Positions 21,003-33,036 of a stretch of 64,000 nucleotides of DNA are shown in pieces. The stretch's first letter is position 1, and each line of letters begins with the position of its first letter. The translations under genes were made by a program, and so were the position numbers. Below the pieces are notes generated by a model, which searched no databases, was not told the origin of the DNA, and saw only the letters and a list, made by a program, of their open reading frames with translations. This DNA comes from Solen grandis (Eukaryota; Mollusca; Bivalvia; Adapedonta; Solenidae), in assembly GCA_021229015.1 (NCBI GenBank), contig CM037792.1:3977136-4041135 (forward strand), given 5' to 3'.

Positions 21003-23940
21003 TATATATATATATAATCTGCTAGAACTTTATGTTCTTCATTTGATTGCTTCAATAATTGGACAGTTGCTTAAGTCGTTGAACCTTTACAATATGCAGT
21101 TGACCTTGTGACCTTGACCTTTGATCTACACATAACGAAAAAGAGGCGTCTGGATAGGTTTACCTGATGGTTAATATCAAAGGGGTCTGGCACGAAAGGT
21201 GGGTCATATATCACTATATATATATTAAACAAGGGATACTACTCTCGACTGACTAAGATTCATACCCTCCTTTGAAAAATGCAAACATCTCAATCATTTG
21301 TTATGGTATCTTTATATAATTTGCACCTATGAAAAAGTTGTGATTTTCTGTTACATAAATGTATACGCTTGCGATAAGTGTAAATTATTTAAAGATACCA
21401 TCGTAAATAACTAAGAAATTGGCATTTATTTTAGAAGGGTATGAATCTTTTGTGAGCATCCTTTGTTATTATATATAGTGATATATGCCAGACCCCTTTG
21501 GTTAATATGTGCTTCATTGGATTGCTTCAATATTGGGACAGTTGCTTAAGTGGATAATTACAATGCAGATGACCTTGACCCTTAACGTACTTTTGATGAA
21601 AAACCCCCACCCCAACAAAAAAGCGTTCATTATACCATAAGGTCTTTTGCTACATTATGCAGGTTAACCACCGCGTTATGCCATTGTTGATGCTCGGAAC
21701 TAAACCGTTACACGGAAATGACCGAAGGCGAACCGATATATACATGCTATCTGATCTGTTTACCCAGACTTGGGAGCTGATTCGTTTTTGAATTGTTTGT
21801 GTCTAAAAAGTGTAGACTTATCATGTCTCCATTGTTAAACCATAATGAAAAGAGCGTATTCTAGTCAAAGAATTTTATCTTCAAATATATATCTACATAA
21901 TTTTATTGTAATCTGATACATTGCTCCAAACAAACCATATCATTCTTGTTCTTTTTCAATGAATATATGCAAAAGAAAATACATAATACAATACAATTTA
22001 TTCAGTAACAATTCTTCTTTTCTAATTTATATAATTGGCGTTGTGCTTTTGCTTTTATAATTCTGCTCCCATGGCATCAAGTCCAAAGACAATACACATT
22101 TAATCACATTTATTCACAGTGGCTACAGGTTACTTTATGTATATTCTCTTGTGCTGGAACATGCTGATTGTCCTACACTTCTATTGTAAAGACACTTTAT
22201 ACCTTGCTGGTAAGCCCAGTGAAGTATATTGAGTGCACTTAGTCTACAATTGGAATTGTAGAACGAATTTTATTGCCAATGTATTATTTGAATTATTAGA
22301 ATCTATTTCTGTATAAATCCATGACTTGATCACATAAAGAATGTAGGATGAAACCTAAAAAATACAACAGAGAAACTAATTCTATACCACCCATTTTGAA
22401 ATGAACATGATTATATGAAACTTTCTTACGAAATTAACAACGCAATACATATATATCACCCCGCTAGAAAAATAAAGTGTACAAACGTATATACATTGTC
22501 GTAAATAACGTGTACCCTGCCCAGTATTGTGACACTCACGATGACGTCAAGCTGTCTCTTCAGGTCTTTGATTTTTTCTAAAGCATATCATATAATATAA
22601 ATTGCATAATTGCAATAATATTTGAGATAAGTTGCAACTGTAATCTTCATTTACAACTGTTTTTTATCAAGTTTATTTTTGGCCCAACTGGTGCGACGTA
22701 TATGTGGCCTTTGATTTTTCCATTGTAGAAAAACCGAAAAAATGCTTCTACAAAGGTGGTTCATATGTGGACGGGGAGTCTTTTCAGGACGACTGTAACA
22801 CGTGTGTGTGTAGAAATGGATTGGTTGCTTGCACAAAAATGTTTTGCGGTAGGTTTATTTATGCTTCTTGCAGATAATGATTTTCTTATGATGGACATGA
22901 TAATGAAAAACTTTTCAAAAAGCTTTTAAGCTGTTACGAAATGGATCAGTTTTTTGTGTGTTTTTTTTTTCCTTCTCAAAGAAGACTATATAAATAATAG
23001 GTGATCTTAGATTGACAAAGAAATGCAAACTAAAAATAACAAAACCTTGAGAGCTTAGTTTAATTAGGCACATTTTCTTGTTCGCTTTCATTAAGAATAT
23101 GATCGGAGGTCCTAACTGCGCCCCTGTCCTAACTCCGCCACCTTCCTTTTTTTTTTCGTAGTCTCGCTATTTCATCAATCGGGAACGCTGAGAATTTTTT
23201 ACTATGTTTCTTTAAATAAACGCAGATGATTTTTGTACGAAATTTTGATCAAACTGATAATTATTGCAAATTTCATCTCGCACCACTCTTTTTATGTGTT
23301 TTTTCTTAATACAAAATGATTTCCACGCAGAATGGCCCCTTTACTCTCAAATTTTTAAAATAAAAGTATCTCGGAAATTCCATCTGCTGTGTTTACATAT
23401 TTATAAATGGAAGTCATATGTGTACAATTCGCAATTGCTATGACGTCCCCTAGGGGGCGGAGTTAGGACCACACAAAATGATGGCATAATATTTGACTCG
23501 TAATGTATTAAATGTTATTTTCAAGGAATAATTATTTAAAAAAAATTTATTTTGGGGGGTATCAATGTGAATTTGATAGAACTAATTGGTACGTGAACAG
23601 TTTTTATCTATGTATTTTATTAATGTTCATTTCCTAATCAAATCTTAGATGGGCGCAGTTTGGGCACTTGAGGATATAAATAACTACTTAGTTTTTGTTC
23701 AGTTTGGCAAATCAGACTTGTTCATGTCAAATCTGTTTCTATCACACTCTTGTAAAAGTGCAAAAGCATGTGACATAAAAAAGAAAGGAAAGAAATAAAC
23801 TAAACAATAACGAAGTTTATCATTTCAGGGATAGACTGTTCGACAGTCTTGTGTATAGAAGTAACATGCAAATATCCCTACATTCCCAAGGGCCAATGTT
23901 GTGCGGTGTGTCCAGGTAACACATACATAGTAATTTATGC

Positions 23941-23974
<34 letters not shown>

Positions 23975-26900
23975 GACTACTTAAGGTTTTCACATCCTAA
24001 TAGCCAATTCCACCAAAAACATACAGGTATTAGGTATTAGTTGACAGTATTATCTTAAAGATGTCTAACTATGAAAAGTCGATGAACAAATTGACAAGAC
24101 ATATAGTGACTGAAGTTCTTTTGTTTGTTTTCGAGTGTTAACTAGTGATTATCTCCAATTTTCTACTGTTAAGATTTGATTTATTTTTGAAATTTAAAAC
24201 AGAATCATATAACATGCCTTTCTACGGTGAGTTTTTCTCAAGATTCATTTTTTTCCACATGTAAAGAAAATGTTAATTTCATATAGGGTTCAAAATCAAT
24301 TTAAATATGAATTATCTGCCCCAAATCTAAAAAAAACTTAAAAAAAACTCTCGGTGAAACATATCTATTTTTAGATGTCTTTAAAGTGACAAAGAGGCAT
24401 AGAAATATTACTATCCAATGACAATGCGCCGTGTACTCGAAAATAACAATATTACTTAAGGATAATTTTCATAGTCAAACTCAAACTATGCCCATTAGGT
24501 TCAATAGGGATTTGAGTATGATACACATTTTAACCCGAGTTCGTACTGAAGTATTTTCGAGAACACGGGGTCAGATATGATAAAAGCTATTAGAGTTGGA
24601 TTACCTGAATGCTATTAAGAAAAAAAAATGTTTGTTGGATGGTGTTATTTCATGGTCTTATTATTAGTATATTTTGCCATTCTTCCTCTTTTCTTCTATG
24701 ATAATAATAATTATAATCATTACGAAATCACTATTCATTGATTCATCAATCAACCTTGATATTAAACTAAGGGGAAAAAGAAACGCGGGGTAACTGAAAC
24801 AATATTCGTGCAGTAAAATGTTCTCATACCAGGAATATATTCATAGTCCCGACACAAGCCTAATCACTTTTCATGAAGCTAAAATAATTATACAGTCACG
24901 TTCCCTGTAAAGCCCAAACCTAGCTATAATTCGAAGGTTTTATACTTTCCCTTCGGTCCTCGAATTGTCAAAATTGTACTGTACCTTCGGTAATCATATT
25001 CAATATTTTACCATCTGACGGTATTGTTAACACCCGCATTAAGCATTCAAGAAAGCAGTATCCGTGTATCGACATTTCCATTTAGACCTCTCCTGATATT
25101 GCAGTGTACGTTGAAGTTATTGGTAAAAGAAATAGTTCGCGGATTTAAATAAAAATATAATATGTTTGTTAATATTCCTAACGCCTGTATGACAAATATG
25201 GTAAGTATTACTGATTTCGAAATTATTGATAATGCAGAGGATTGTGTTCAAGCTTTATATAGTAGATCTATTACGAAAATAAAAATATACTTTTAAAGTT
25301 ACAAAATTATACGTGAATATTTTCTTTTGCAACTGGTGTATCATAATATGATAAATTTCATGCATTTGATGCTAACAACACCAAACATCAGTATCATGCT
25401 CGTTGTAGACACGTGTACATACAAGGGTGAGGCTTACAAGCACGGACAATCGTTCAAGGACGACTGTAACACCTGCTTCTGTGATAATGGAAAAGTGCAA
25501 TGTACAGAAATGGCGTGCTGTAAGTGTCTAGTTCGCGAACTACTCACATGCGAGAATCGAGCAAATGATTTTAGATTGAATGTCTAAGTCAAGACAATGC
25601 ATCAGATTTTAGAGTGAAGTTATTTTTATCCCAGTTGTGTTTGAATGGATAGAGGTCAAGCTTTTATTTAGATTTTGAAAACATGTTTTCTAATTTCATA
25701 AATATATAATCCAAACATTCTAACAGACTATTGTCAGTGGGCTCAGCTAAAAGAGGGAGCTTTTAACTATCAAGTAAAGGTAAAATAGTTCTGCTTATAA
25801 GGTACATTAATTAACTCTCTAGAGAAAAAATGATCAAGGTGAGCTGTTCTAATGATTTGCTGTAAAACGCATCTCTCAAATTGAATAAACCTTTTTTCAA
25901 CGAAAAAATCTCTTTTTTTTCCTTCTATATAACTAAAGGTCAGAAGTTTTGCACAATGGTCACCTAATTGCACTCATCATTAATTTCGAAAAGAAAGTTG
26001 ATCTCTTGAAATAAAACCCCCCGCCCACAAAGCGTTGGTTTCCCCTCAAATATACCCTATATAGAACCTTCAAATGCTTCTTCTATCAAGCAAATGGTCA
26101 GAATTTTATTTCATTTGGCACAATTGGTCACCTCCTGGCCCTTATAATTGTTAACTAAAACCTTTCCATCTCTCCGGTAGGGATTGGGGTTGTCTTTTGT
26201 TTTATTTTGGCAGGAAATATGAGCTACTGAAGTCATTTTATGTTTATACTGTATACATTTTGTAGTAACTAAACTGATGTTTACTTTGTGACCAGTGAGC
26301 TGTGACAATGTTGACTGCAAAGACCTCAGTTGTGCGAGACAGTTTACTCCTCCAGAAGAGTGCTGCCCGGTCTGTGGTGAGTTGAAGATGACGCCGCCTT
26401 CATGATAAATGGTGTCTATTTATAGGATAGAATCTTTAAAGACATTTCTACAGACAGTAGAAGACCAAAGTGATAGTACCGAGCGCATGCTGGAAGTATA
26501 ATATAAATCTGTAGTTAACAACTGATTTTGTCAATAAGATCGACCTATTTTGTACACGTTAAAATAAAAAAGAAAGATTTACTTCTTGAAATAAGTTATT
26601 GATTAATATAAATTTTCAAAGCTTATGATTTACCACAAATTAATATAGAATTCCATTTAAGCCATATCTAAATATGACAAACTACACACAGTGGTTCTCT
26701 CCCCTTGGATATGTATTGAGAATGCAAGGGAGATCACTGAGGAGGAATTTGGATATTAATATCTGCTGTATGATTTTATGAACGATTCATATAACCCAGG
26801 GCTGGGAATCAGAACTGCTTTGTACTATTTTATTGTCCGCTTCATAAGGTGTATGCAACCTGAAAATTCAGTTCGAAAAACAAATATTATAGCGAACTGG

Positions 26901-28111
26901 AAATTCTAGGTAGAGAAAAATTTGCGTAACATTTGACAGATACGACGCAATTGTAAGTTACCAAATACAGATTCACGTCATGAGACAAAGTCACATTTGA
27001 AGCAGGAAATGATTTTTCAATCCAACAATGTTTTTTTTTTACAAAATGGTAAGACGCATTTATATTTAAATATGGTAAGACGCAGTTGTCTTTTTATTGC
27101 AGCCTTTTCAACAGACAAGAGAGATTGAGAGAGAGAGAGAGAGAGATAAATAAATAAACAAACCGTTATAGGATAGATAGCGAGGATATCAGTTTATCTA
27201 CACGGCTTCCACTAAATATTATGAATGCCATGTCTATATGATGTAGACGCATATAATTACACGTTCAGGATAACTATGGTCTAATTACAGGAAGAACTGA
27301 ATAATGCCCCATTAATGAGACTATATTTGACATTATAACAGCTGTATTAATCTTATTTCTTGTGAATACGTGAAAATTAGTTCTTAATATCCTGGATATA
27401 TTCATTTATTACGTATTTTTATTTTGCAGGTTGCAAACGAAAGGGCATCTTTTATAGAATTGGTATGTGTTTAATTTCTTTCATGTTTTAATTTAAGATA
27501 TTAATTAGCCTAACAGAATATGACACTCAGTTAAGGCCCAGTAAAATTATCTCGGACACTTCCAGTGACATGATTATGTAGGTATATACAAGCACATGGT
27601 TTAAACTATAATTATATAATCATATTTCGCGTCTATTTGAAAACCGTATCTTTCAATTGATGCTGGACGCTTTCGGTGGTTTCTTGGTGGTTCTTCGTTT
27701 CCTTTTTTCCTTGAATGTATAAAAAGAACCATATTTAATTAAAGCAACTGCGAAAAGATAACAACAATGTCAACTTACATGGGTTCAAGATTAACATGTC
27801 ATTTGTTGTCCATTTTATATATTAGAGGAGCTTTTACAGTTTCATCTAACTTATTTAATGTTTATTTTAGGGAAATTGAACACGTGTTACTAAGCGTTAA
27901 AGGAGTAATCTCTTCTGTACCAGGTGATAGCGTACCGACGAAAAGGCGATGTTGTACCTGTAGCTGCGAAGATACTGGTGTTGTCTGCAACAGAGTACCT
28001 TGTCCGACTCTACCGTGTCCTCCGGAATATCAAATAAGACGAAAAGGCTCTTGTTGTAAAACTTGTCGACGTAGATGGTTAAGGAGAAGGAGTGGGATGC
28101 TGGAGGACTAG
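14466..28111 (+). CDS. Gene A: secreted WAP / six-Cys (CPYG) / VWC mosaic protein, 13 coding exons
   Basis: My exon model joins 14466-14535, 14995-15132, 15686-15769, 16084-16206, 19079-19201, 20133-20216, 20382-20504, 22729-22848, 23829-23915, 25409-25519, 26296-26376, 27430-27462 and 27924-28111, all with gt..ag introns and phase-1 junctions. This gives 454 residues. Order: signal peptide (1-23), WAP (24-69), half VWC (70-97), CPYG module (98-138), VWC (139-207), CPYG module (208-248), VWC (249-317), VWC (318-381), VWC (382-443) and a basic tail. VWC domains are known for binding BMPs and matrix; WAP domains often inhibit proteases; mollusc shell proteins such as lustrin combine WAP and Cys-rich repeats. 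The role here is inferred: a secreted matrix or signalling-modulator protein. AATAAA follows at 28171. Gene B is its inverted paralogue. Confidence 0.85.
14585..14660 (-). mobile_element. SINE tail fragment
   Basis: The phrases cgacagtatttcagtcat, agcgacgtccagctaat and ggaggaagaccccga repeat the tail of the fuller SINE at 17402-17655, in the same orientation. It lies in the first intron after the signal-peptide exon. Confidence 0.6.
14995..15132 (+). CDS. Gene A exon: WAP four-disulfide core
   Basis: The encoded text has [20 protein letters not shown], then [19 protein letters not shown]. The eight cysteines in WAP spacing are complete, including the CC pair and the final C-x3-C. The exon is 138 bases, identical in length to both WAP exons of gene B. 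Confidence 0.9.
15686..15769 (+). CDS. Gene A exon: C-terminal half of a VWC domain
   Basis: It encodes [18 protein letters not shown] then [11 protein letters not shown], the closing part of a VWC domain with CC-x2-C. It follows the WAP exon directly, with no N-half exon before it. The intron after the donor (gtaaatattt.. agcttca) resembles the one after 50678-50595 in gene B, marking these as counterparts. Confidence 0.85.
16084..16206 (+). CDS. Gene A exon: six-Cys CPYG module 1
   Basis: It encodes [19 protein letters not shown], then [10 protein letters not shown] and ALGHCCYG. The spacing is C-x8-C-x7-C-x6-C-x11-CC. The pattern is close to lustrin-type cysteine-rich repeats of mollusc shell proteins, but I cannot name the family with certainty. 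123 bases, phase 1-1. Confidence 0.8.
16431..16872. mobile_element. Fold-back MITE built from ctcgtggccacgag palindromes
   Basis: Terminal segments tacggaagttccgagggga and the reverse complement at 16848-16872 enclose about eight copies of ctcgtggccacgag or variants, alternating with ttagtaactaagaaaa. A related but diverged element is at 37450-37720. It is inside the intron between gene A exons 16084 and 19079. Confidence 0.7.
17402..17655 (-). mobile_element. tRNA-derived SINE (near full length)
   Basis: On minus, it opens with a tRNA-like head with A box gtggccgagcggtta and B box ggttcgaatcc. It continues through a body with ccgggtacc and ctcggggtctttctccacc and ends in gtattgg. The head resembles tRNA-Leu/Ser. 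Bivalve SINEs with this kind of central domain are known. It lies in a gene A intron. Confidence 0.75.
18310..18605 (+). mobile_element. SINE with B-box-like start and acaaacaaac tail
   Basis: It starts with a head containing gtgagctcgatcccc and ends in gactgaaatactgtcggtgg and a caacaaacaaac tail. The tail words recur in reverse at 61985 and 37868. Probably a second SINE family sharing a 3' end with the first. Confidence 0.6.
19079..19201 (+). CDS. Gene A exon: N-terminal half of VWC 1
   Basis: It encodes [20 protein letters not shown], then [21 protein letters not shown], the opening of a VWC domain with C-x2-C-x-C. It joins in phase with 20133-20216, which supplies the closing half. Confidence 0.87.
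20133..20216 (+). CDS. Gene A exon: C-terminal half of VWC 1
   Basis: It encodes [18 protein letters not shown] and [11 protein letters not shown]. It is very similar to exon 15686-15769, which points to duplication inside the gene. Confidence 0.87.
20382..20504 (+). CDS. Gene A exon: six-Cys CPYG module 2
   Basis: It encodes [32 protein letters not shown] and AMGHCCYG, with the same Cys spacing as the first copy. It is only 166 bases after the previous exon. Confidence 0.82.
20805..20965 (-). mobile_element. Truncated SINE copy
   Basis: It has the same body and tail words as 17402-17655 (gaccccgagtacaca, taccgggattcgaacc) with the tRNA head missing beyond the B box. A cacaca/tatata microsatellite follows at 20967-21016. 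Confidence 0.65.
22729..22848 (+). CDS. Gene A exon: N-terminal half of VWC 2
   Basis: It encodes [20 protein letters not shown] and [20 protein letters not shown]. At 120 bases it equals the gene B exon 42346-42465, its likely counterpart. Confidence 0.87.
23106..23475. mobile_element. Inverted-repeat element in a gene A intron
   Basis: cctaactccgcc near 23134-23145 is matched by ggcggagttagg near 23456-23467, enclosing AT-rich sequence without ORFs. It is probably a small non-autonomous DNA transposon. Confidence 0.45.
23829..23915 (+). CDS. Gene A exon: C-terminal half of VWC 2
   Basis: It encodes [20 protein letters not shown] then [10 protein letters not shown]. 87 bases. The ending CPG instead of CG is shared with gene B exon 46212-46298 and with the decayed exon at 41977-42061. 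Confidence 0.87.
25409..25519 (+). CDS. Gene A exon: N-terminal half of VWC 3
   Basis: It encodes [37 protein letters not shown]. The acceptor is cgttgtag; the last base T joins TG of the next exon to make Leu. No counterpart was found in gene B. Confidence 0.85.
26296..26376 (+). CDS. Gene A exon: C-terminal half of VWC 3
   Basis: It encodes [20 protein letters not shown] and EECCPVCG between acceptor gaccag and donor gtgagt. 81 bases, no counterpart seen in gene B. Confidence 0.85.
27430..27462 (+). CDS. Gene A micro-exon, 33 bases
   Basis: It encodes [11 protein letters not shown] between tattttgcag and gtatgt. Alone it would be doubtful, but gene B has a 33-base exon at the same place ([11 protein letters not shown]), and it supplies the first Cys of the last VWC domain. 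Confidence 0.82.
27924..28111 (+). CDS. Gene A last exon: end of VWC 4 and basic tail
   Basis: It encodes [42 protein letters not shown] and a tail rich in Arg ending in a TAG stop (28109-28111). The gene B last exon starts with the same GDSVP. AATAAA is 60 bases after the stop. Confidence 0.88.
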
Positions 28112-28170
28112 AATATTTCACTAATGAAATATTTGACTATAAGAGAGGCCAAACATAAATTGATCGAAAA

Positions 28171-28176
28171 AATAAA
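28171..28176 (+). terminator. Polyadenylation signal of gene A
   Basis: An AATAAA hexamer 60 bases after the stop codon; a second AATAAA lies near 28238. Confidence 0.55.
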
Positions 28177-28354
28177 AAAAAATATTGAACTGGAAGTCAT
28201 TAAAGTATTTTCAAGATACTCCAAAATGTATCAGGGAATAAATTAGTAAATTAGTCTATATGTGTTTTGAGTTTCTAGTACGATCATGGATAGATAGTTC
28301 ATTATTTAGACCGGAAGTACACGCTTTCAACAAAAATATTTTGTTTTAATATTA

Positions 28355-28980
28355 CAGAACAGAACAGAACAAACTTTTATTTAGACTTAAGCATGACAGC
28401 TCATCGTCATATAAATAAATACACATTATATATTGGCATGCACATATATTTCATATACATATATGATAAGAATAGTGAACAATTTAAATCTAACACTATG
28501 GATTCACTTATGAAGTGAGAATGCTATATAAGCTATATTCAATTCATACATCATGGATAAAAACTATCAAACATCTTTAAGAACTCATGTAATTATATAT
28601 CTAAAGCGTTCAGAGCATTCGTTCTTATATTGAAAGCCTTTTTACAAAACAGTAATATATATTGAATATATTTTTTTTTAAATTAAATTTTTTTTTTTCC
28701 AGTTTCAATATTCAAGCTATGTGATGATAATCTTATTTTTTCCAAAGTATTACATAACGCAGGATTATCCATAATTCTCAAATAAGGTGACATTGAAAAT
28801 GATATTTTGATTTCTTTATAAAGATACAGTGAGGAACAATTATTCATATCTACTCTCCATTTAGTGACGTATATATCTCTTAGTCTATCTCTTAATATTG
28901 GAATATTACATGTATACCGAGGATCACAAATCTCGCGGTGATAACACTTTAACAACGAATAAATTATGAAAAATAACTCA
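28355..28980 (-). mobile_element. LINE 3' fragment
   Basis: On minus, RDRLRDIYVTKWRVDMNN and LSSHSLNIETG match the order of QRLIDTFLQKWYTEINN and TSSHNLYIETG in the element at 29275-30588. The 3' end carries a repeated gttct tail (28365-28378 region). It is 5' truncated. Confidence 0.7.
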
Positions 28981-29109
28981 ACAAATCAAATTGTCTTCAA
29001 AAACTGTGACTATCATCCAATTTCTTCTAAATGACACATTTGTACAACAAAGACATCACCCTGTAACAGTTTAATTAGGTCACCAAATGTCATACTGTGA
29101 CAGCCATTT

Positions 29110-30606
29110 GTAATCGAATACGAATGTATACGAATACGAATGTTTATTAAGCATAAAACATATTACAATGTTTATAGCCAAATAATACAATACAGTGAGA
29201 AAATGAAGTATTAAATTTAACATTTCCGGAGAACACATGTGTAAGATGGAACAACATATGTGTACAAATAAATATTAACAATATCCGAAGGAATAATATA
29301 AAGAAATACGTATTTGGTTGGCGCAATATAAATATTTAGATAGAGCAAAAATAGTTTTCTTTGATTTCGATGCTAAAATGGTTTCGAATTTAAATAAATT
29401 CGGCCAATGACAATAATAAGGTTTGAAAAATTTAATTCTAAGTTCTCTGTAGCGGGGGCAAACAAGTAGAAAATGATATTCCGTTTCGACCTTTTTCATG
29501 TTACAAGATTTACATATCCGTTGTTCTCGTGACAAATTCTCGTACCTTCCTGTTTCTATATATAGGTTATGTGAAGATGTTCTAAACCTAGATAATGTAA
29601 CTCTGTATTTATTTTCACGTATTATATCTAAATAATTTTCAAGTTCAAAAGAATGCTTAAATATACAATATTTCTGTAAACGATTCGAGTTATTAATTTC
29701 GGTGTACCATTTCTGCAGAAATGTATCAATTAATCTTTGTTTAATAATATTAAGAGGTATTTCAGTGTCAAATTGATTATCCCAAATATACATTAGACCG
29801 TGGCTCGCGAGAGTTTCTCTAATCGAGTACGCCCAGTTTTTGTTACCGTAAGTTCGATCCGCGTCTGCATCTGATTTAAGTAGTGTATAGCATTGTTTTA
29901 AAATGGAATTGTCGTTTTGTTTTAGTATCTTAGCCCAGTATCTAATGATATTTATTTTACGGAAAATTAAGAGAGGGACGCGGCCTACTTCACCGTAGAG
30001 TGCTGCTAGGTTCGTGGACTTTTTAACCCCTAGAATTCTTCGTATAAACTTTGTATGTATTAATTCTACATCTGTTGCCTCATGCATGCCCCAAATTTCC
30101 GACCCAAAGTTTAAAATCGATCCTACGAGAGAGTCAAAAAGTTTACATTTCTGATAAATTGGTAAATCAATATGTTGAAAAACAGTAAAAAGCTTATGTA
30201 AAGCGAATGATGCATGTTGTGCAACCCGTTTTTGTGTTCTATACCAGTTGCCGTTTTTAAACAGAGTAATACCGAGATATTTGAAGGATTCAACGATTTG
30301 TATCGGAGTATCATATATGAAAAAGTCATGATGCGTATGTCTACCCTTTTCAAAAATCATCGCTTTGGTTTTGTCGGTGTTTATTTTCAAACCCCAATGT
30401 CTACAGTATCGTTCAATATCTGTCAACATTGACTGTAGGGATTCAGGCGACTTTGCAAAAAGTGCCTGGTCGTCTGCAAATAAGATTAGGAAAAGCTTTA
30501 AACTAGCGGTAGACTGGTATACAAACACATTCGTCCATGGTAAGGTAAAAAAAAACAACTCATTTATTAAAGTCAGGAAGAACTTCAATTCAAATTCATT
30601 GTCAAA
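29110..30606 (-). mobile_element. 5'-truncated non-LTR retrotransposon with long ORF (jockey/CR1/I-like)
   Basis: The open frame 30588-29275 on minus encodes the C-terminal part of a reverse transcriptase. LILFADDQALF is the catalytic A/FADD box, followed by WGLKINTDKTK, FKYLGI, then SILNFGSEIWG, RRILGVKKST, YGEVGRVPLL and a terminal Cys/His knuckle CKSC-x9-HFLLVCPRY. These are hallmarks of non-LTR retrotransposons. The RT is cut upstream of FADD and no endonuclease is present, as usual for 5' truncation. The 3' end has an atacgaat-like tail near 29120. The frame has no stop over 437 codons, suggesting recent insertion. Confidence 0.88.
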
Positions 30607-32199
30607 ATAACTTAACTAGTAAATTCAACAACAAAAAATATTGCATAATTTAACAGTTTGTCTTAATTTATTCACAGCATTTGCTAGTATTATTATTATA
30701 GATAAAAATGATGGAAAAAATAGTGGTTTTATACCGAATTTAGGGTCTGGGACACAGTCTGATCAATTTGCATAAAATTTAGTACTTTAAACCTCAGTTT
30801 GACAGCTCAAAATTTTGACAGACGACGGATGTCAATGTGAAGGATTTAGGTTATTTTAGGAATATGTGGTAAAATTACTGCTGTTTTTAGATGAAAACGT
30901 TAAAATTATATTATTTCAGTATTTACTTACCCAAATTGGTGGCATGCTGTTGGAAAATATTTTTTTTGTAAGCGTGAAGAAATCGGGTCACGATTGTTTA
31001 TGTTTACAAAGGCTAGGGGGGCGCTTTTCTAATACCGCGAGTTTAGTGATATCGCGAGATTAATGGCCCCGAGTATACATGTTTTGGACAAAAAGCAGTA
31101 CTATCTATGAAAAACTCGGGTATCCTGTTTTGGTGCCTTTGATCCTTGCCTCTACAACACGTGACAACACAAATATTATCGCATGTCATTGTCGCATGTC
31201 CAAAACACATACATGTATATAAATGCGAGGTTTAACATTTAGAGCTTTAATTATCGCCATAATAATCGCATGTCTTTCTAAAATCTCTCACCTGGAAACC
31301 GAAGCAATTTACTCAGCTAGCAACAAAACGACAACTCGAGGTTTTGAAAAATCGTCCCGTCGTGTTATATCCATTAACTTTGGTTGTTCGTATATGTGAT
31401 ATAAGTATTTTAGATTTCGCCATTTGTAACCATTTTACACAGGGTTTATCAATAAAAGCCCCATCAGATTGAAAGAAATATAGTACATGTTGTACGGTGT
31501 ACCTTCTTATCTGTTCTGACGAAAAGCGAAGTAAAACATCCGGTTTTACAACTGTCTACTAGGTAATCCTTCGGTAATGGCTTAATGAAGATATTCAACA
31601 CTATCAGTATTTTGACCAACACCAAAAAGAACCTTAAAACACAAAAATCAACAACCCTGTGTAAAATTACAAGAGACTTTCCTCGTGAAATAATCCTGCC
31701 TGACAACACGGCGGGGTGACCAACAAACAAACAAATTCTTACACTCATAATGTGTTTCAATCCATAAACTGTACACCTTTAAAATATCCCAGTATTACTG
31801 AGGTTACTTGGTATCTAACTATTGATTGTAGTGAAAAGGGGTGACTTACAAATCAGATGAAGATAAATACTGACTTTCTACTTGAATTCGTATTCACCAA
31901 GCAAGTTAAGTCACAAATGTTTTATAGTATCATAATCGTGTAAAAGTCAATAAAAAAAACCATAAGCCTAGCTGCTGCTGACGGAATAGGAGTAGTCATA
32001 GCATATTCTTAAAAATAATAAGAGTCCGTTTAAAAAAAAATGTAAGTGAATTTGTAAGTGAATTGTACGTTTACTCGGCACCATTAAGACTCAACCGATT
32101 AACTCAATTCAAAGGGTAGGTATTTGAAATAACTTTAAAGACAGGGGCAATAAAAAGAAATAGCAGATAGTAAATTCACAGAAATAAACTAACCTTATC
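30607..32199. other. Intergenic stretch without recognisable feature
   Basis: AT-rich sequence; short ORFs have no supporting signals. Confidence 0.4.
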
Positions 32200-32286
32200 T
32201 ACGGTGGCATAAAGGTGACATGGAATATATATGCAATAACCACTGCGTTCGCAGACAGTAGATATCACGTGCGACCATCGCTTGTG

Positions 32287-32317
<31 letters not shown>

Positions 32318-32488
32318 ATCGCTTGCGCATGCGATAGCTACCGAGTTGACAAGCAGTAATTAATGTTACCAAGTGCCAAAGCTATATAGTTACTGCGTGC
32401 GCCCACAATAGCCGAATTCGCACGCAAAAGTTATCGCGTTCGCATGCGTTATAAGAAATATCTTCTATGCCCCTTTTATGCCACCGTA
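32200..32488. mobile_element. MITE with tacggtggcataaa termini
   Basis: tacggtggcataaaggt at 32200 is mirrored by ccccttttatgccaccgta at 32470-32488. The interior has palindromic words cgcatgcgatag and a poly-A run of about 30. No ORF. Confidence 0.7.
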
Positions 32489-33036
32489 CTTATTTCAGGG
32501 CAAACCCGTAAATATTTTACCCTCAGAAATTACCCGCTTTTCGAAAATTTATAGTAATGAAAGAGAAAGGGAATAAGACGATGTACTCTAAAATTTATCA
32601 TTACCATAAATCGTGCCAAGGTTAATGTATTCTGACTGCCCTGTAATTGGAATGGTATTGTAATTTCTGGATCAAAGCATACAGCTTTTCAGGGGGGATT
32701 GTCAGCATTGAATCTGTTTTGTCTTTATCTAGAACTGAAATAAATTCTGTCTTTTATGGATATCAATATAAAAACATCTTATTCCGCAGAAATAATAACG
32801 AAAGTAATTTTTAAAAGAGCAAAGATCCGATACATTTTTTTGATATCAATAAAAGGATCGAAATGAAAAAAAAAGGGAGAAAATAAAAAGAGCAAAAAAT
32901 AAAAATATACGGCGTTAAGAGATCATGCATGCTTTATACCACATTTTAGAGGGAAGGAAGAACCGGTATCTTCATTCATTATATTTCATGCTCTATGTTA
33001 ATCCTTGATATTGTGAAAGTACAAAAAATATATTAC

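Noticed and set aside
27767..27923. Extension of the gene A last exon upstream to an ATG at 27767
   Set aside because: The acceptor ctgtaccag at 27923 and the identical start (GDSVP) of the gene B last exon show that the exon begins at 27924.
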